Shown in pieces: positions 13,701-28,700 of a DNA stretch of 64,000 bases (position 1 is the stretch's first letter; the number at the start of each line of letters is the position of its first letter). The stretch covers positions 14,902,501 through 14,966,500 of the forward strand of contig NC_056417.1 in assembly GCF_905147365.1 (NCBI RefSeq), written 5' to 3'. The position numbers were made by a program, and so were the translations under genes. The notes below the pieces were generated by a model, which ran no database searches, had not been told where the DNA came from, and saw nothing but the letters and a program-made list of their open reading frames with translations. This DNA comes from Aricia agestis. Its lineage: Eukaryota; Arthropoda; Insecta; Lepidoptera; Lycaenidae.

Positions 13701-16700
13701 CGGACAGCACCTGATCCGAGGATCTAGATACGCTGGTCGACTCTGTTGTCTTGGTGGGCTTGCGCAGTCTTCTGCGGACAGCTGAAAAAAAATATTTAGT
13801 AAATATAATCAATTAATCACCAATTTTTTATTAATGTGTTTTCTCACAAGTCACAACTAAGGGCCAGTTTAAATTGCAACATGACGAGGCAAAGCAATTC
13901 ATTTTTTAAATCGAACCATTCAAGACTGAACTTTATTTACTACCTAGTTACTACACAAGAATTGCAATAAGTGGACTGCCTGTTCCAAAATTTGAATGGC
14001 GCTGTTTTTCCATGTAAATTGACCATCAGTATCTTAAGGTCAAATGCGACAAACTGTTTATGTTCCAAAGCGAGCCAAAGAAATATACATATTTTAGCAG
14101 CATGCTTGACCAATGATAGCTGATGTTACTGTATGATAAAAATATAATATATTATAGTTCATAACACTAAGGGCCTATTTCACCACTTCCTGATAAAGTG
14201 CCGGATAGGCTATCCACAACTTATTTAACAGTTTCTCCGTACTCCATCTGTCAAAAAAAGTTCTGTATAGAGCCTATCCGGTACTTATGTTATTATTTTT
14301 AGCAATTTTCCACAATTTTAAGCTATGGATTTCCGCAAAGTAACGCCTGATTCTATTAACTATCCGGCACTTATCAGGAAGTGGTGAAACAGACCCTTAA
14401 ATTTGTATTTAAGTATAACACAAAAAGTAAACATTAACTCGGCAACATATTTTGTGCACTTAAACACACAGCCTGAGGGATTTTTTAACCCCTTCCTGAT
14501 CGCTTCCGTATAATAAATTTTCCGTAAAGACCCCAGGGACCGCCCCTTATACAATTTTCACCTTTAACCCTCAACAATAAGGTGTGATTTTGTATGTAGT
14601 CCCGCTAATGGATTTCCTAGCGACTGTTATTTAATTTAAAAGAAAATTATTGGTTTTCTAGATCTGCTATTCATCTCGTAAATAAATAGTTTTAACCGCT
14701 GACTCTCGTGAGGTTCAACAAATAAGCTTTCGAGTGGTGTAAGTGAGGTGAGACGTGTTAGCTCGTTTTGTATCTAATGGTGTAATATATTTTTAAATTA
14801 TGTACCATCGAGGAAGTTGATTCCTATGCAATTGACAGACCAACGTTATTTGGTCGAATATGTCAATTCAATGTTAATTGTGATCTGTCAGCTGGGTTTG
14901 ACGTAACGCAACCAAACTACTTAGGTCCCCGATTTGCATAGGAATCAACTTCTCTGATAGTACAATTTACATGCACAAAATATGTTGAGGGAGTTAAGGA
15001 GTTATTTCTGGATTATAATCATAATATTTTTATAGGTAAAAGAATACATTACTTTGGTGAAACATTCTATAGTACACGTCTTAGTCAACTTAAAAATTAG
15101 CTGTTCAGTACGCGCGTGTTATAACAGGCAATTTATACAGGGTGTAACAAAAATAAGTAATAATACTTTAGGGTGTGTACGTCTTCCTTGTAGAGAGGTC
15201 ACTGTGAAAGTAGCAGCCCTGAAAGACCAAAAATTTTTTTCACTTTTGTATGGGAAACTCGTGACGCTCAGGCCCTTGCCCATACAAAAGTGAAAAAAAA
15301 GCACTTTTAGCACTGCTACTTTCACAGTGAACTCTGTACAAGAAACACGTACACACCCTAAAGTATTATCACTTATTTTTGTTACACACTGTATAATAAC
15401 CTAAGAGAACCTAAGTAACTATTCCATTGTACTTTTGTGTACATTTTACCGTAATTTTATGCCAACGATACGCATCTAATATAACTAAGTATTAGATATA
15501 TTTATTTATTAGAGGGCTTAGGTGGGATACTCACTAGTAGAATTTGAAGTAGGTGCCAGTACAGCGATTATGAGAAGGATGGTGACCGTCCACCGCACCA
15601 GTCTTGGTGGCCACTGAAACAAAAAAACAACGTCAAAGCATTGAAACATTGAAAACAAAGCCTGCAGAGATTTTGTTTATACACGTTTACGCTCACATAT
15701 GCATTAAACTTATTTATTTTATACATGGGAGAGCCATGCTTCGGCACGAATGGGCCGGCTCGACCGGAGAAATACCACGTTCTCACAGAAAACCGGCGTG
15801 AAACAGCGCTTGCGCTGTTTTTCGCCGAGTGAGTGAGTTTACCGGAGGCCCAATCCCCTACCCTATTCCCTTCCCTACCTTCCCCTATTCCCTTCCCTTC
15901 CCTACTACTATTCCCCCTTAAAAGGCCGGCAACGCACTTGCAGCTCTTTTGATGCTGCGAGTGTCCATGGGCGACGGAAGTTGCTTTCCATCAGGTGACC
16001 CGTTTGCTCGTTTGCTCCCTTATTTAAAAAAAAAAAACTACGCTACTTCATGTTACATTTTCATAATAATTTGTTGATTGAGCGTTCAGTAGTGTAGTCT
16101 GACTCATACACTCAATTGGACCTGCAGTATCTCCAACGCTCTGATAGACCGTAACCATTCCTATTTTGGTGCAGTTAGGTAAATAAAAGTTTAGTCTCTT
16201 TGATTAGCTTATTCCTATACCGGTTTAAGGCATTTTAGTCGATATTTGGGGGTTTAGGGGTACCCTCATGTATAATGCAAGCGCACGTTCGCAGATTTTA
16301 TTACACTTTGCTTATGTATGAGTATGAGAATTCCATCGCCGAAAATATAAACCAAATACGGTTTTAGACACTTCAAACTGTGTTAGAAGGTATCATTGTT
16401 TGTTCTATGTTATGTAGGTAATCCATACTAAACTACTAATACTCCGACCAAACAGACACGAGACAGACACATCCCAAACTAGTCACAAAGGCTACAATAA
16501 TCATCATGATGAAGAAAATGCCGCCCTTTTTATCCAAGTCGGTGAAAATTAATTGCAAACTACATAGTGGGAATAAGGACGCGCCCCGCGGCGGTTCTCA
16601 TTTGGTGACAATAGCGCGCGCCCACAAAAAAAGTAATTAAAATCCAAAGCTAAGATTAATTCAGACTAATTAGGCCCTTAACAAAGGACCTAGGCTGCTA

Positions 16701-19700
16701 GGTGATCTAGGTTGTAAGCTAAAGATAAGAGTACAGCTTTAAAAAATATTTGCTTCGAAAACGGTTCAATGATCATACTAAGTTAAACAAATTAATATTC
16801 TGAAAGCAAAAGTATGTCTATTTGGTTCCTCTTGTAAGTATGTACCATCGAGGAAATAGATTTCAAGGCAATTGACGGACCTACGTCAGTTAGTCGGCTT
16901 AATGTGTCAATTCAATGTTAGTTCATAGTTGTGATCGGTCTGATCACTGATGGGTTTGGTATTTAACTCGACCAAATTACGAAGGTTATCTGCCTAGGCT
17001 AGGAATCAACTTCTCCGATACTTAGTACATACTTTGGTCCCCGAGAAAGGACACATAATAGTTGCAGTCCCAAAAAATTAACGGTTATCGTGAGATACTC
17101 TAATTTATGCGTGAATGAGAAAATATTGTAAGAGTCTTTCTAGATGTCTTTCTAGATAAGCAACGAAAAAACCGGAAAAGTTTCTAAGTATTAAGTAATT
17201 TTTTGCATAACTTTTGTTAATAAAACCTCGAATAATTTAAATGTACCTATGTAATACTCGAAAGGCAAATAAGCCTCTCTGCCTGGGTAAACGTAATGCT
17301 TGTTTAAAATTCACATTCATTATTACTGTCGCAAGAGAGTACGAAAGATAAATTATAATTGAACCTTTCGAAATACAGAAATCCTTATATAACAAAAATA
17401 CATAGTTAATTTTTTGATAAATTTTCTTAAATCTAATTTCGTAACATTTTGTTGGAATAAAATATAAAATACTTTGACTATAATTCTTAATACTCTTCTT
17501 TCAACATAACATTTTTACTGACTTCCAAAAAGGAGGAGGTTATACGTTCGGCTGTATGTATCTTTTTTTTTTGTACGTTCAACGATAACTCAGCCGTTTG
17601 TGATCCTATTTTCAAAATTCTTTTTGTGTTGTATAGGGTTCAACTCGAATTTGGTACCATGTTCACAAAAATGGTGATCTGATGATGGGATCCTGGAGGA
17701 ATCGAGGGGACTCCTTGAAATTTGTATGAAAACATATAGTGATTTCAATTTTTTCTAAAGCATTCCAGGTAAATGCTATCAAAAAGTAAGATTTCATACC
17801 AGGTTATACCTTGGATCCGAAGGTACCCAACAGAACTTTTGAATCCTTATAGATACAGGTTCGGGGACTTTGGCGTTGTTTAAGCAACTGAAAGTATAAG
17901 CCAATACATAAATTTATTTGATCATCATCATCAAAATCATAATTATGCCATGGGTCATCACATTATGACCCAATTATTGATGCTTTTCGTGATATTTTGC
18001 ATCGAAGCAGATGTTTTTGATGATTATTTCGCTGTTTGTGGACCGATTTTCAAAATTCTTGTTGTTGTATAGGGTATAATCTTGATTTTGTATAATAATT
18101 ACGAAAGTGGTGAGCTGATGATGGGGTCTATGAGCAAACGAGGGAAATTCTTGAAATTTATCAAAAAACTCATAGTGATAAAAATGTTGTTTCTAGTAAC
18201 TTAAACATATGTTACGAATAAGAGAAAGTTCATACGAAGGTGTCTCTTGGTCCAAAGGCACTGAACAGAACTCCTGAACCTTTAAAGAAAAACTTTCGCT
18301 TAGAAGCGATGCTGCAATTTCCAAACTTTTATCTTTAACTGCAAGCATTTACCACAATTTCGCTTACAGTAACATAATGTGAATAGTTAACATTCGTAGT
18401 GGTTATTTACGCATAAAGCCTTATCTTGTAAATAACTAAAAAGAGTGAAATTATTACTTTTAACAAAAAATTAAAACCGACTTCCAAGGTAAAAACAATA
18501 ATAATATGAACTAAAAAGTATTAAATAACTCTTACTCTATAATAGTGCCTTTTTCAGAATTCGTCTAAATCTCAACTATTTCTGTACATACTACAGTCTT
18601 CATTACTTTGAAGTCGGTACCAGTCCCAAAAGCTTCAGATATTCTGACATTGACTGAACTCACGATAAAATTAGCTGGTACCGACTTCAAATAATGAAGA
18701 CTGTAGTATGTACAGAAATAGTTGAGATTTAGACGAATTCTGAAAAAGGCACTATTATAGAGTAAGAGTTATTTAATAATTTTTAGTTCATATTATTATT
18801 GTTTTTACCTTGGAAGTCGGTTTTAATTTTTTGTTTAAAATAATAATATTAGTTTATTAAAAACCTGGCACATGTTTTGGAAAAAATATTTTAAAAGCTA
18901 TAGATTATCGTTGTTTTTAAATTTGTTCTAAATGAAAAACAGTACTTGTCTATTCTTTGATCATTGATAAAAAAATGACAGCGCAACCTCTTTGACGCAA
19001 TAAAAAAGAAAACGTTCCATTTGAAATTCAAACGTCGAATCTCTTTAATTCATTAGTACTTTGTGTTGGGGCTGGCAAAGGAAATCTCTATCAGATCTAT
19101 TTCCAAAGAGGTTGAGAATTTACTGCAATGGCGAGAGCGCCAGGCGCAGTTTAGCCCTATCTAAAATGTTTTCTCGTAAATGGAAAAGGTTTTCAAACTA
19201 GGTTAGTTTTGTTTTGGCTTTTAATTTGAAAACAATTTATTAATGCTCTGTCATTGCCAAGTAGGTTATAATCTTAGAAAAAATATTATACTTGGAGAAT
19301 TTTTTTGAAATAAAACAGTGTTCTTTATTGGATGTTGGTGCAATCCCTCGTATAGAGTTCACTGTGAAAGTAGCAGTACTGAAACAGTGAAACAGTTACG
19401 TTTTTCGAGTATAATTTGGGCCAATTCATGATGAGTTTAATTTCTTATCCAAACAATATAGAAGTCAAAAGTAACTCTTTCAGTGCTACTACTGTGACAA
19501 TAATGCTATTTTATTTAATATTACTAATATCATTTTTCCAATGACTATGTTTATAACTTAATGATTACTAGGCCATATTATGTAAAAGGTTACTTGTCAC
19601 AGCATGTTTATCACCAAATAATATGTATTGTCTACATTTTTCACATAATATTATAAGTCGTCATGTTGACCTCAGAGGTATAACATAATGAGATATGATG

Positions 19701-22700
19701 GCATTGACCTCATATTTTTAATTTTGGTAACTAGGCAAATACATTTTATGCCGAGTTATGTAAAACTTGTCTGTCGCCTTGATTGTAATTGAACTTTTAA
19801 GCTAGCTTTTGAGTAATTTTCAGCTGGCAAACATGTAAATTAAAGTCTGGGTTTATTTATTGGTTACCTCTCTCATGTGTATTTCAAGAACCACATAATC
19901 ATGTCAATATTTCAAATTGTGTTTAATTAACGGTATATATTATATAAACAATACTGTATCATAATTATTATAATCTATTTAGCGGTCCATACACTATGAG
20001 TCCATATACGTGGGAGAGCCATGCTTCGGCACGAATGGGCCGGCTCAACCGGATAAATACCACGTTCTCACAGAAAACCGGCGTGAAACAGCGCTTGCGC
20101 TGTGTTTCGCCGAGTGAGTGAGTTTACCGGAGGCCCAATCCCCTAACCCCTACCCTATTCCCTTCCCTACCCTCAACTATTCCCTTCCCTTCCCTTCCCT
20201 ACACTCCCCTATTACCCTATTCTCTCTTAAAAGGCCGGCAACGCACTTGCAGCTCTTCTGATGCTGCGAGTGTCCATGGGCGACGGAAGTTGCTTTCCAT
20301 CAGGTGACCCGTTTGCTCGTTTGCCCCCTTGTTTCATAAAAAAAAAAAAATGAACAGCAAAAATCGCTCTCCTGAATGGCAAACTTATTCTTACTTTAGA
20401 AACATGTAACATGGTCAAATTATATCATAATATACCAATCGATTTCGGTGACGGTGGCCGGTTTCATTGAAACCGGGCAAGTTACGCAGGAGTAATTTTA
20501 TAGTGCCTAAGTGCGTGCGCATTACAAAAGAGCACTCTCAATTCCTTTAATCTCATAACCCAGTGGGACGGAAGACCGACACGACTGGTGAGAGGTCAGG
20601 CGCAGAACCTACTTTTTACATGCCCATCCGACGCATGGATCATCTTACTTGTCTGACAATCAGGTGATCAGCCTGCATTGTCCTAACCAAACTTGTTTTC
20701 AACGCGGGAATCGAACCCACGACCTCGACGAGTCAAGAACCGCTCTCTATACCACTAGACCACGGAGGCGTTATAATATCATAAGCCAGGCATACTATAA
20801 TATAATTAGAAAATCGCTGATGCTGCGTGCAGAAGATAAACTAAGATTAATCATTACTATGGGCTTAAACCCAAGTTTCATAATGGGCTTAAAACCAAAT
20901 TAACTTGGTTCTATTAGAGGTATTGAAGGCAATTTCTGAAACGAAGTGTTTCTATATTTTACTGCGACAAGTTTTAAATTGTTCTACTGTTTGTAACGAT
21001 ACTGTAAGTATAGTTTAATTGATTGTACAGAAATCGTTAGTAAATTTTTGCTATTGCGCTAAAATATAAGTCCATTGGTCTCCTATAATACTAATATTTT
21101 AAAGAACAAGAATATTGCTTGTTTCTTTACTAATATATATTTTGATAAAACTTAAATTATACTATGATGAAGGACAAGAGCTATTTAAAAAAATGTAGGG
21201 TTACCGCGAGATTTCATTCTGCAATAAATCGCGGGCATTTACTCCGTTTAAAATCATTTTGCTCAAAATATAATCAAAACATTAGAAATACAAGACACGT
21301 GACATTTATTTGGTAGCATTATAGCCCAACTCTGTTTACACAAAGATCAAAATGAATTAAAACAGAACACAGTCGACATTTCTAAGGTCCAGTTCAATAC
21401 AACCAACAAGGCCATATGAAAGGAACTGACGGTAAAAACTTTACATAGAGACATTATACAGAGGTAATTGTTTTTATTAATGCTGATGAAATACTGAACT
21501 GTATATTGATCCATACTAATATTATAATGTGAAAGTCTGTCTATCTCGTTGTTATCTTTTTACGCTTTAACCGGTTAACCGATTTGATGAAAGATATGCA
21601 GATACTTTGAGTCCCGGGAAAGGACATAGGATTTTTTTTGACGGAAAATATACCGTTCTCGCGCGATAAACCTTAATTCTGCGCAATTTACACTCTAAGG
21701 GTTGATTCAGACCTCAACGCGACGCGTAGATGCATTTCTAAATTTGTACTGAGTTGACAGATTGGCCTCGCGCAATTGAAATCTGTCAAATCCATAAGCT
21801 TTGTCCACACTGTACCTTTTTCTGTTCGTCAAAGGCATGCGTTATAGCGCAGTCAACAGCGAACGTGAGGCATGCCCGCGACGCATGCCCTCTGACCGGA
21901 TCCAAAACTTTCGCTTTGTTATTAAAAATGACATTTGGCGTTGCGTTCGTTGACGCATTCAGTTATTGAATGCGCCAAAACGAAAGTTGAATGAAAGAAG
22001 ATGATGAAAATTGAACACGAAAGCGCATAGTGTGGACATAGCTCAAATTTATGCTGCGCCGCGCCTCGCCGTGCTTCGTTGCGTTGCGGTCTGAATAAAC
22101 CCTAAGGGCCAGTTCATATTGCTACGAACGATACGAGCCATTCTTTATTATAAGCAACACAACACTGCGAGCGGCAAATCTGTCAATCTAATGTGTATCT
22201 TTTTTTGTAGAGTAAAAAGTTTAGTTTTTAATGGCCCATTTAAATATCGCATCGCCGTGTCACGTTGATAATGAAGGCCCACTGAAGATACTGAACCAAA
22301 TTTGATGGCAATAATCTCTTAAGTATGTTAAAAGCAAAAATAATACAAAACATTAGCAGAAGCTAAACATTAGCAACAACATAATATATTTCCTATTTTA
22401 TATAATTTCATAGGTACAAAATCTGTAGAACTTGTTTTGAAAAGATTCATCTTTATTATTAATTCTAGTATTTATAATTTTATTCACGTTTCACCTTGTC
22501 GCTTATTACACTAAACATAGCCTTGCATAGTTATTTAATATTGTTTTATTTTATACTAAAGTATAATGAAAGTAAAAATTATAAAATACTAGCTGTTGCC
22601 CGCGACTTCGTCCGCGTTAGTATAGTAGATCATGTCCCAAGTATTATTTATTGTACAAAAATATTCAATGTACAGCATTGACTTTCCTACGATTTTATTA

Positions 22701-25700
22701 TATATAGATGTTCGGCGCGGCTTCGCTTGCGTAATTTAGGAATTTCACGCGACCGTACATTTTTCCGCAAAAAAATAGCATATGTCCCTTAACGTGGTCT
22801 ATTCTTCATGTTTGCCAAATAACATAAAAATTGCTCCAGTAGTTCTTAAGAATCTTAAGATAATAAGCAATTTCATATAATTTCCCCCGTTTTTTCCACA
22901 TTTTCCTCTATTTCTTCGATTATATTAGTTGTAGAATAATAAAATATAGCCTTTGGCCTTTCTCGATAAATAGGCTATCTAACATTAAAAGATTTTTTTA
23001 AATCGGATCAGTAGTTCCTGAGATTAGCGCGTTCAAATAAGCCCTTTCAAATAATTTCCCCCCGTTTTTTCCACACTTTCCTCTATTTCTTCGCTTTTAT
23101 TAGTCTTAGCGTAATAAAATATCACCTATGACCTTCATCAACAAATGAACTATTTAACACTGAAAGATTTTTTTTTAATCGGACCAGTAGTTCCTGAGAT
23201 TAGCGCGTTCAAATAAGCCCTTTCATATAATTTCCCCCGTTTTTTCCACATTTTCCACTATTTATTCGCTCCTATTAGTCTTAGCGTGATAAAATATAAC
23301 CTATAGCCTTCCTCGATAAATGGGCTATCTAACACTGAAAGAATTTTTTAAATCGGACCAGTAGTTCTTGAGATTAGCGCATTCAAATAAGCCCTTTCAA
23401 ATAATTTCCCCCGTTTTTTCCACACTTTCCACATTTTCCTCTATTTCTTCGTTTGTATTAGTCTTGGCGTGATAAAATATAGCCTATAGCCTTCCTCGAT
23501 AAATGGGCTATCTAACACTGAAAGATTTTTTTTAAATCGGACCAGTAGTTCCTGAGATTAGCGCGTCCAAAAAAACAAACAAACAAACAAACTAACAAAC
23601 TCTGCAGAATTATAATATTAGTATAGATTACTCTCTAGTCACAAAAGAGCTTGGAAAATGGACTCTTTCTGAGAAAATACATGTAAATTAAATTAGTAAT
23701 ACTTGAAGTAGTTATGTACTATCAGAGAAGTTGGTTCCTAGGCAGATAGCGGACCTATGTGATTTGGTCGAGTTACGTCAAACCTATCAGACCTTTCACA
23801 GCTAACATTGAATTGACATAAGCCGACCACATGACGTAGGTCCGTCAAATGCCTAGGAATTAATTTTCTCGATGGTACCTATTAATTTGCAATAAGCATT
23901 TAAATTTTTGGTTTATATATTGCTTATTTTTTTCTAATAAATAATTTATAAGCCTCTTCTAAGATCTTAACTTAGATCTGAAGTTATTAAGCTTAATTAT
24001 TTAAGAGCTTAATATAAAAGTTCCGGTATTCTCTGCGGGTAGGTAGTCTGTATGAAGGCCGCTCAGAACAACAGCTGTTTCGCTGTCAGTGGACATGCAG
24101 TCGTAAAACTTGTGGAAAATTCCACTATATATTAGGTGCAAGATGTTGCTTGCATCGTTTGTGTAAAAAATTGTTTATTGACTAAGAAAGTAGGTATTTT
24201 TCCGTAATCAAACTATCTGAATATTAGGTATGTCTTCTCTCACTTAAAAAGAAATGCCGTGCTTGGCTTGGGCAACCATACAGGCATTTAAAAATCTTGT
24301 CTCAGGCACTACAGTGTTTGAAGAGTGGTTACTCTGAAAATACTACATATTAAATCATCCACAACGTATGTAAAGGCCTATTTTTTTTTTCATTAAAAAT
24401 CTCCATGCAATAAATCATCAAAATAGACTCAGATCAAAGCGAGATATGGAAACACAGATTTTAACTCATTCAAATTAATATTATTTTTAAAACTTTCTCT
24501 CGGAAACATTTTCTAAGTCAATGAAAATAATTATATTCTCTGTCATTAAAAAGTCGTAAAATAATATATTAAAAACAATTTTCTGAATTTAAAAAATATA
24601 TTTTTTTAAGTTTTGATCTTTTGATAACAATATTCTACGCTGAGCGCATAATACTCGTACAAAAGACATCAACGCGTTCCGTTAAGGACGATGCGCACAC
24701 GCATACAAAACGTATTAGTTTTTATACATATAAACGTATAAGTTAGCCGACAAACAGATAATAATAGAGGTACATATTTTAAGATTCGTTTTTATCCTCT
24801 ACAAGTTCCATCAATCTTTTCTCTTAGTAAATATATCAAAACAATCAAATTTTAAACTGTTATAGTCGAAATAAATACCTCAAAAAATAACAAAGGAGTC
24901 GAAATAAAAAAAATCTGTGAAAATAATTGATGCAGTCAACACAACTGCAGAACAGCTGGCGGAATAAATAACTGATGAGACGACCTTTTTGTGAACCCAA
25001 CAACACGATAGTGATGTGCTGGTATCGATATTTTTATCGATAAGTAAGAGAAGTGACTATTTTGTGCTCAGAAATTGTTTTGAATTTATTGATTAACCTC
25101 TGATGAAAACAGAGGGATGTTATAAGATTGACGTGTCTGTATGTCTGTCCGTGCCATCGTGGCATTCAAACGGGCGCACTGATTTCGAACTTGTTTTTTT
25201 TTTTGTTTAAAAATTGACATGATCAAGAGTGTTTTAAGCCATAATTTATCATTCTCAGCTCGCTTATAGCTCGAAAATTTTACCTTTTTAATTTGAAATT
25301 ATTTTTACGAGTTTGTTTAGTCATGATATTATTATATTTTTAGTGCAAAATCTTTGTAACGAAATTATTTGTACAATGTAAATATCTGTTAATTTCGAAT
25401 CGACAGTTAATGTTTTTTATCGGTAATTACGAGATCTGATACAGATTTAATTGCACAATAAAGTCGAGGTTACTTACATAATTCTTCCTAATTGGATTTT
25501 AAATATGAACGAGTTAAAAATATATATCGACGGCAACTACGCAAAATGTTGTAACGCCAAAAATTTTACAAGAGAGCGAGTTTTTGCTTTGCTACATATT
25601 AAAATACCTATATTGCTTATTCAATTAAAGTTTATATCAAAACGAGCTCTTAACTCGCGTTAAGAAGTATTATTATATACAAAATTTCATCCCCTATTTG

Positions 25701-28700
25701 AACCCCTTGGGGTTGGAATTTATCAAAATCCTTTCTTAGCGGATGCCTACGTTATAACATTTATCTGCATGCCAAATTTCAGCCCGATCCGTCCAGTGGT
25801 TTGGGCTGTGCGTTGATAGATCACTATGTCAATCAGTCAGTCACCTTTGAGTTTTATATACATAGATTTAGATTTTATGGTTATGTGGTGCTAGAAATAA
25901 TGATTTCGATTGGTCAACATTTTTATCCATTAACTGAGTTCCTCTTGCTCACTGTTAATATGTCAATCGCGTGTTTCGATTCGAAATGTTTGGTTATAAT
26001 TTTGAATGACCATGGTATTAACTCCACGAGGCCGGCACATGGTCAGTGTCAGTAAATAGAAATAGATACCACAAGGTGAGCTGTTCTAATGTAGGCTACT
26101 GGGTAGAAGATAAAAGATAAGTTTATTTTTTTAACGAGTCTACAGTTAGTAAGTAATATTATGTCTTACAAAAATGTTTAAGATTTTATCAAGATTAGTA
26201 ATTGAATACTTGGAATAATTTCCTTGAAGAAACAACTAATACGATAAAGATATTAATTTGTATTTGTTTTTTTAAATTTTAATAAATTACTATAAAATTT
26301 CAATTTATAGAATTTTTGCTGCTAAGTTTCAGCAAATGCGCCTTTTGTCCTCAGAATTACTAAAGAGAGTAACTGTCGTTTCTATTCTCTCATAACTAGC
26401 ACATATTTTGCAAGATACTCGAAATTATCGATATCACAATGTCCAACACTATTCCCCACATGGCCAAACCAATGCTGAATGCAACCAAATTGAGATGATG
26501 TCGTGTTCCGCGCTCACTGCCAGCAGCCAACCGCCAGGTGATCATTTATTCCCTCTCCAATCTAATCAATTATTCCTCGCGACGTACCGAGGAAATGCTT
26601 AATTTATACGTGCTACACAGAAACACAGTCAAACTTATTTAATTTTTATTTTATTATAAATTATTAAAGTAGTCATAAAATTGAGGATTTTGTGAAAGTT
26701 TCAAGTCCTTACCAGATGCTATTATTGATATCAAGCAAAAATTAGCAAAAAAAAAACACGTTTTTTGTATGGAAGCCCTCCTGAAATATTTATTTTATTT
26801 TTAGTACTTATTTGTTATAGCGGCAACAAAATCTGTAAAATTTTCAGAAGTCTAGCTAGCGCGGTCCTTGAAATACAGAATAAATAAATATCATGATAAT
26901 ATAAAATCAATACCAATTTATAAATAACTGATTATTATTAAAAAGCAAAATTTCATGTTTGAAATACAATAATTATTAATATAATAGCTAGCTTATTTCT
27001 TAGTCGCTCGCAAGTCGTATCTAAAACCACTTGGCTTCATTTTTCTTCCACCCATTAAAAGCATTTAAATATGTAGACCACTATCACAGATAAGATACAA
27101 ATGAAGAAAACGGTGTTAAATAAAAGAATTAAACGTCGTCACGCGATTCTCGCCTCTCCACCCATACGCATAGAGAACACTGCGAGCTGTGGTTTTTTGA
27201 AATATTTACGTAGAAATTGACAAGTGGTACAATTACAGGAACTGGAGCGTGGCGATTCCGTCACGCAGCGCGGCGCAAGGCACAGGCGGAGGCGGAGAAA
27301 GTGAAAGGTATAAGAATATGCTTCACATATTACTAAACCCTAATAAGTCGTCCGAAAAAAAATATCCAGACGCCCGCAAAAAATCGTTTATCGCGCGGGA
27401 ACCGAACATTTTACGTTATCAAAAATATCCAATGTCTTTCCAAGAAACTCAAAAATCCATGCCAAATTTCATCAAAATTGGTTCAGCGGTTTGGGTGTGA
27501 AGAGATAATTATAGACAGCCAGACAGACAGAGTACAGACAGACTCACATTCACTTTGTAATAGTAGTAGGGATTAAAAAATAAACCAGGTCCGGTGCGCA
27601 AAGCTCGCTCCGCCAAACAGACCTACTATGGACATTTATCTTCTATTTTTTTCGAGTGATCCTTAAGATGTGCTCGGTCTCGGTATCAATCCAAAAACTC
27701 TAGTGTACATCGTTAAATTGAACTTGATTTGTATTTATAGTCGTAAAGTCAGATGTAAATAATCTTTAATTTAATATTTAAAGCAAACACTAGAAATATT
27801 TTAAGTATAATAATTATGTTCTGATTTTAATTAAACTTAAAATATTCTTAAGCTTTATGATACTCTCATGCTATTAAAACATAAGCTCATAATATGCACC
27901 AAGCAATAACTTGCACACTGGCTCGCGCCAGTCGCCAGCTGTGACAATTTACAATATCATTACAAACGCGGTTAGGAATTCTTACATCAAATTTATACGT
28001 GGGAGAGCCATGCTTCGGCACGAATGGGCCAGCTCGACCGGAGAAATACCACGTTCTCACAGAAAACCGGCGTGAAACAGCGCTTGCGCTGTGTTTCGCC
28101 GAGTGAGTGAGTTTACCGGAGGCCCAATCCCCTATTCCCTACCCTACCCCCTTCCCTTCCCTTCCCATCCCTACCCTTCCCTATTCCCTCTTAAAAGGCC
28201 GGCAACGCACCTGCAGCTCTTCTAATGCTGCGAGTGTCCATGGGCGACGGAAGTTGCTTTCCATCAGGTGACCCGTTTGCTCGTTTGCCCCCTTATCTCA
28301 TAAAAAAAAAATTAAAATACCTAGATAGCGCCTTTATAATAAGCGCTTACGCACACATATGCATAAAACTACACTACTCTGCTTAAAATTTTAATTATTA
28401 AAAATAATTTACGGCTGTTCCCAACATTCAATCTATCTCTGGTTTGACATACAATCTATCGCAGCTAACATTGAATTGACATAAAATATATATCTCTAAT
28501 GTCTACGTGCAATTGTGACAGTGGTCTGACTGAAACATACATAATGCAGCCAGCCTCACTTTGCTGGTAGTAGAAAACTATCTATATCCATACTATTAAT
28601 ATTATTATTATAAAAGCAAAAATGTGTGCCTCTGTCTGTCTGTCTGTTACCTCGTCACGCCCAAACCGCTAAACCGATTTTGATGAAAACTGGTATGCAG

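Noticed and set aside
15568..15786. Minus-strand ORF reading into exon 2 of the chitinase
   Set aside because: Different frame. Its 5' part is SINE sequence and it runs over the acceptor site.
22872..23571. CRISPR-like array
   Set aside because: Units of about 175 bp are contiguous tandem repeats inside a Helitron, without short repeats and unique spacers, and this is a eukaryotic genome.
27249..27500. 83-codon ORF starting MAIPSRSAAQGTGGGG
   Set aside because: The GC-rich start is suggestive, but the 3' two-thirds is antisense Helitron family B sequence and no splice sites or domain are evident.
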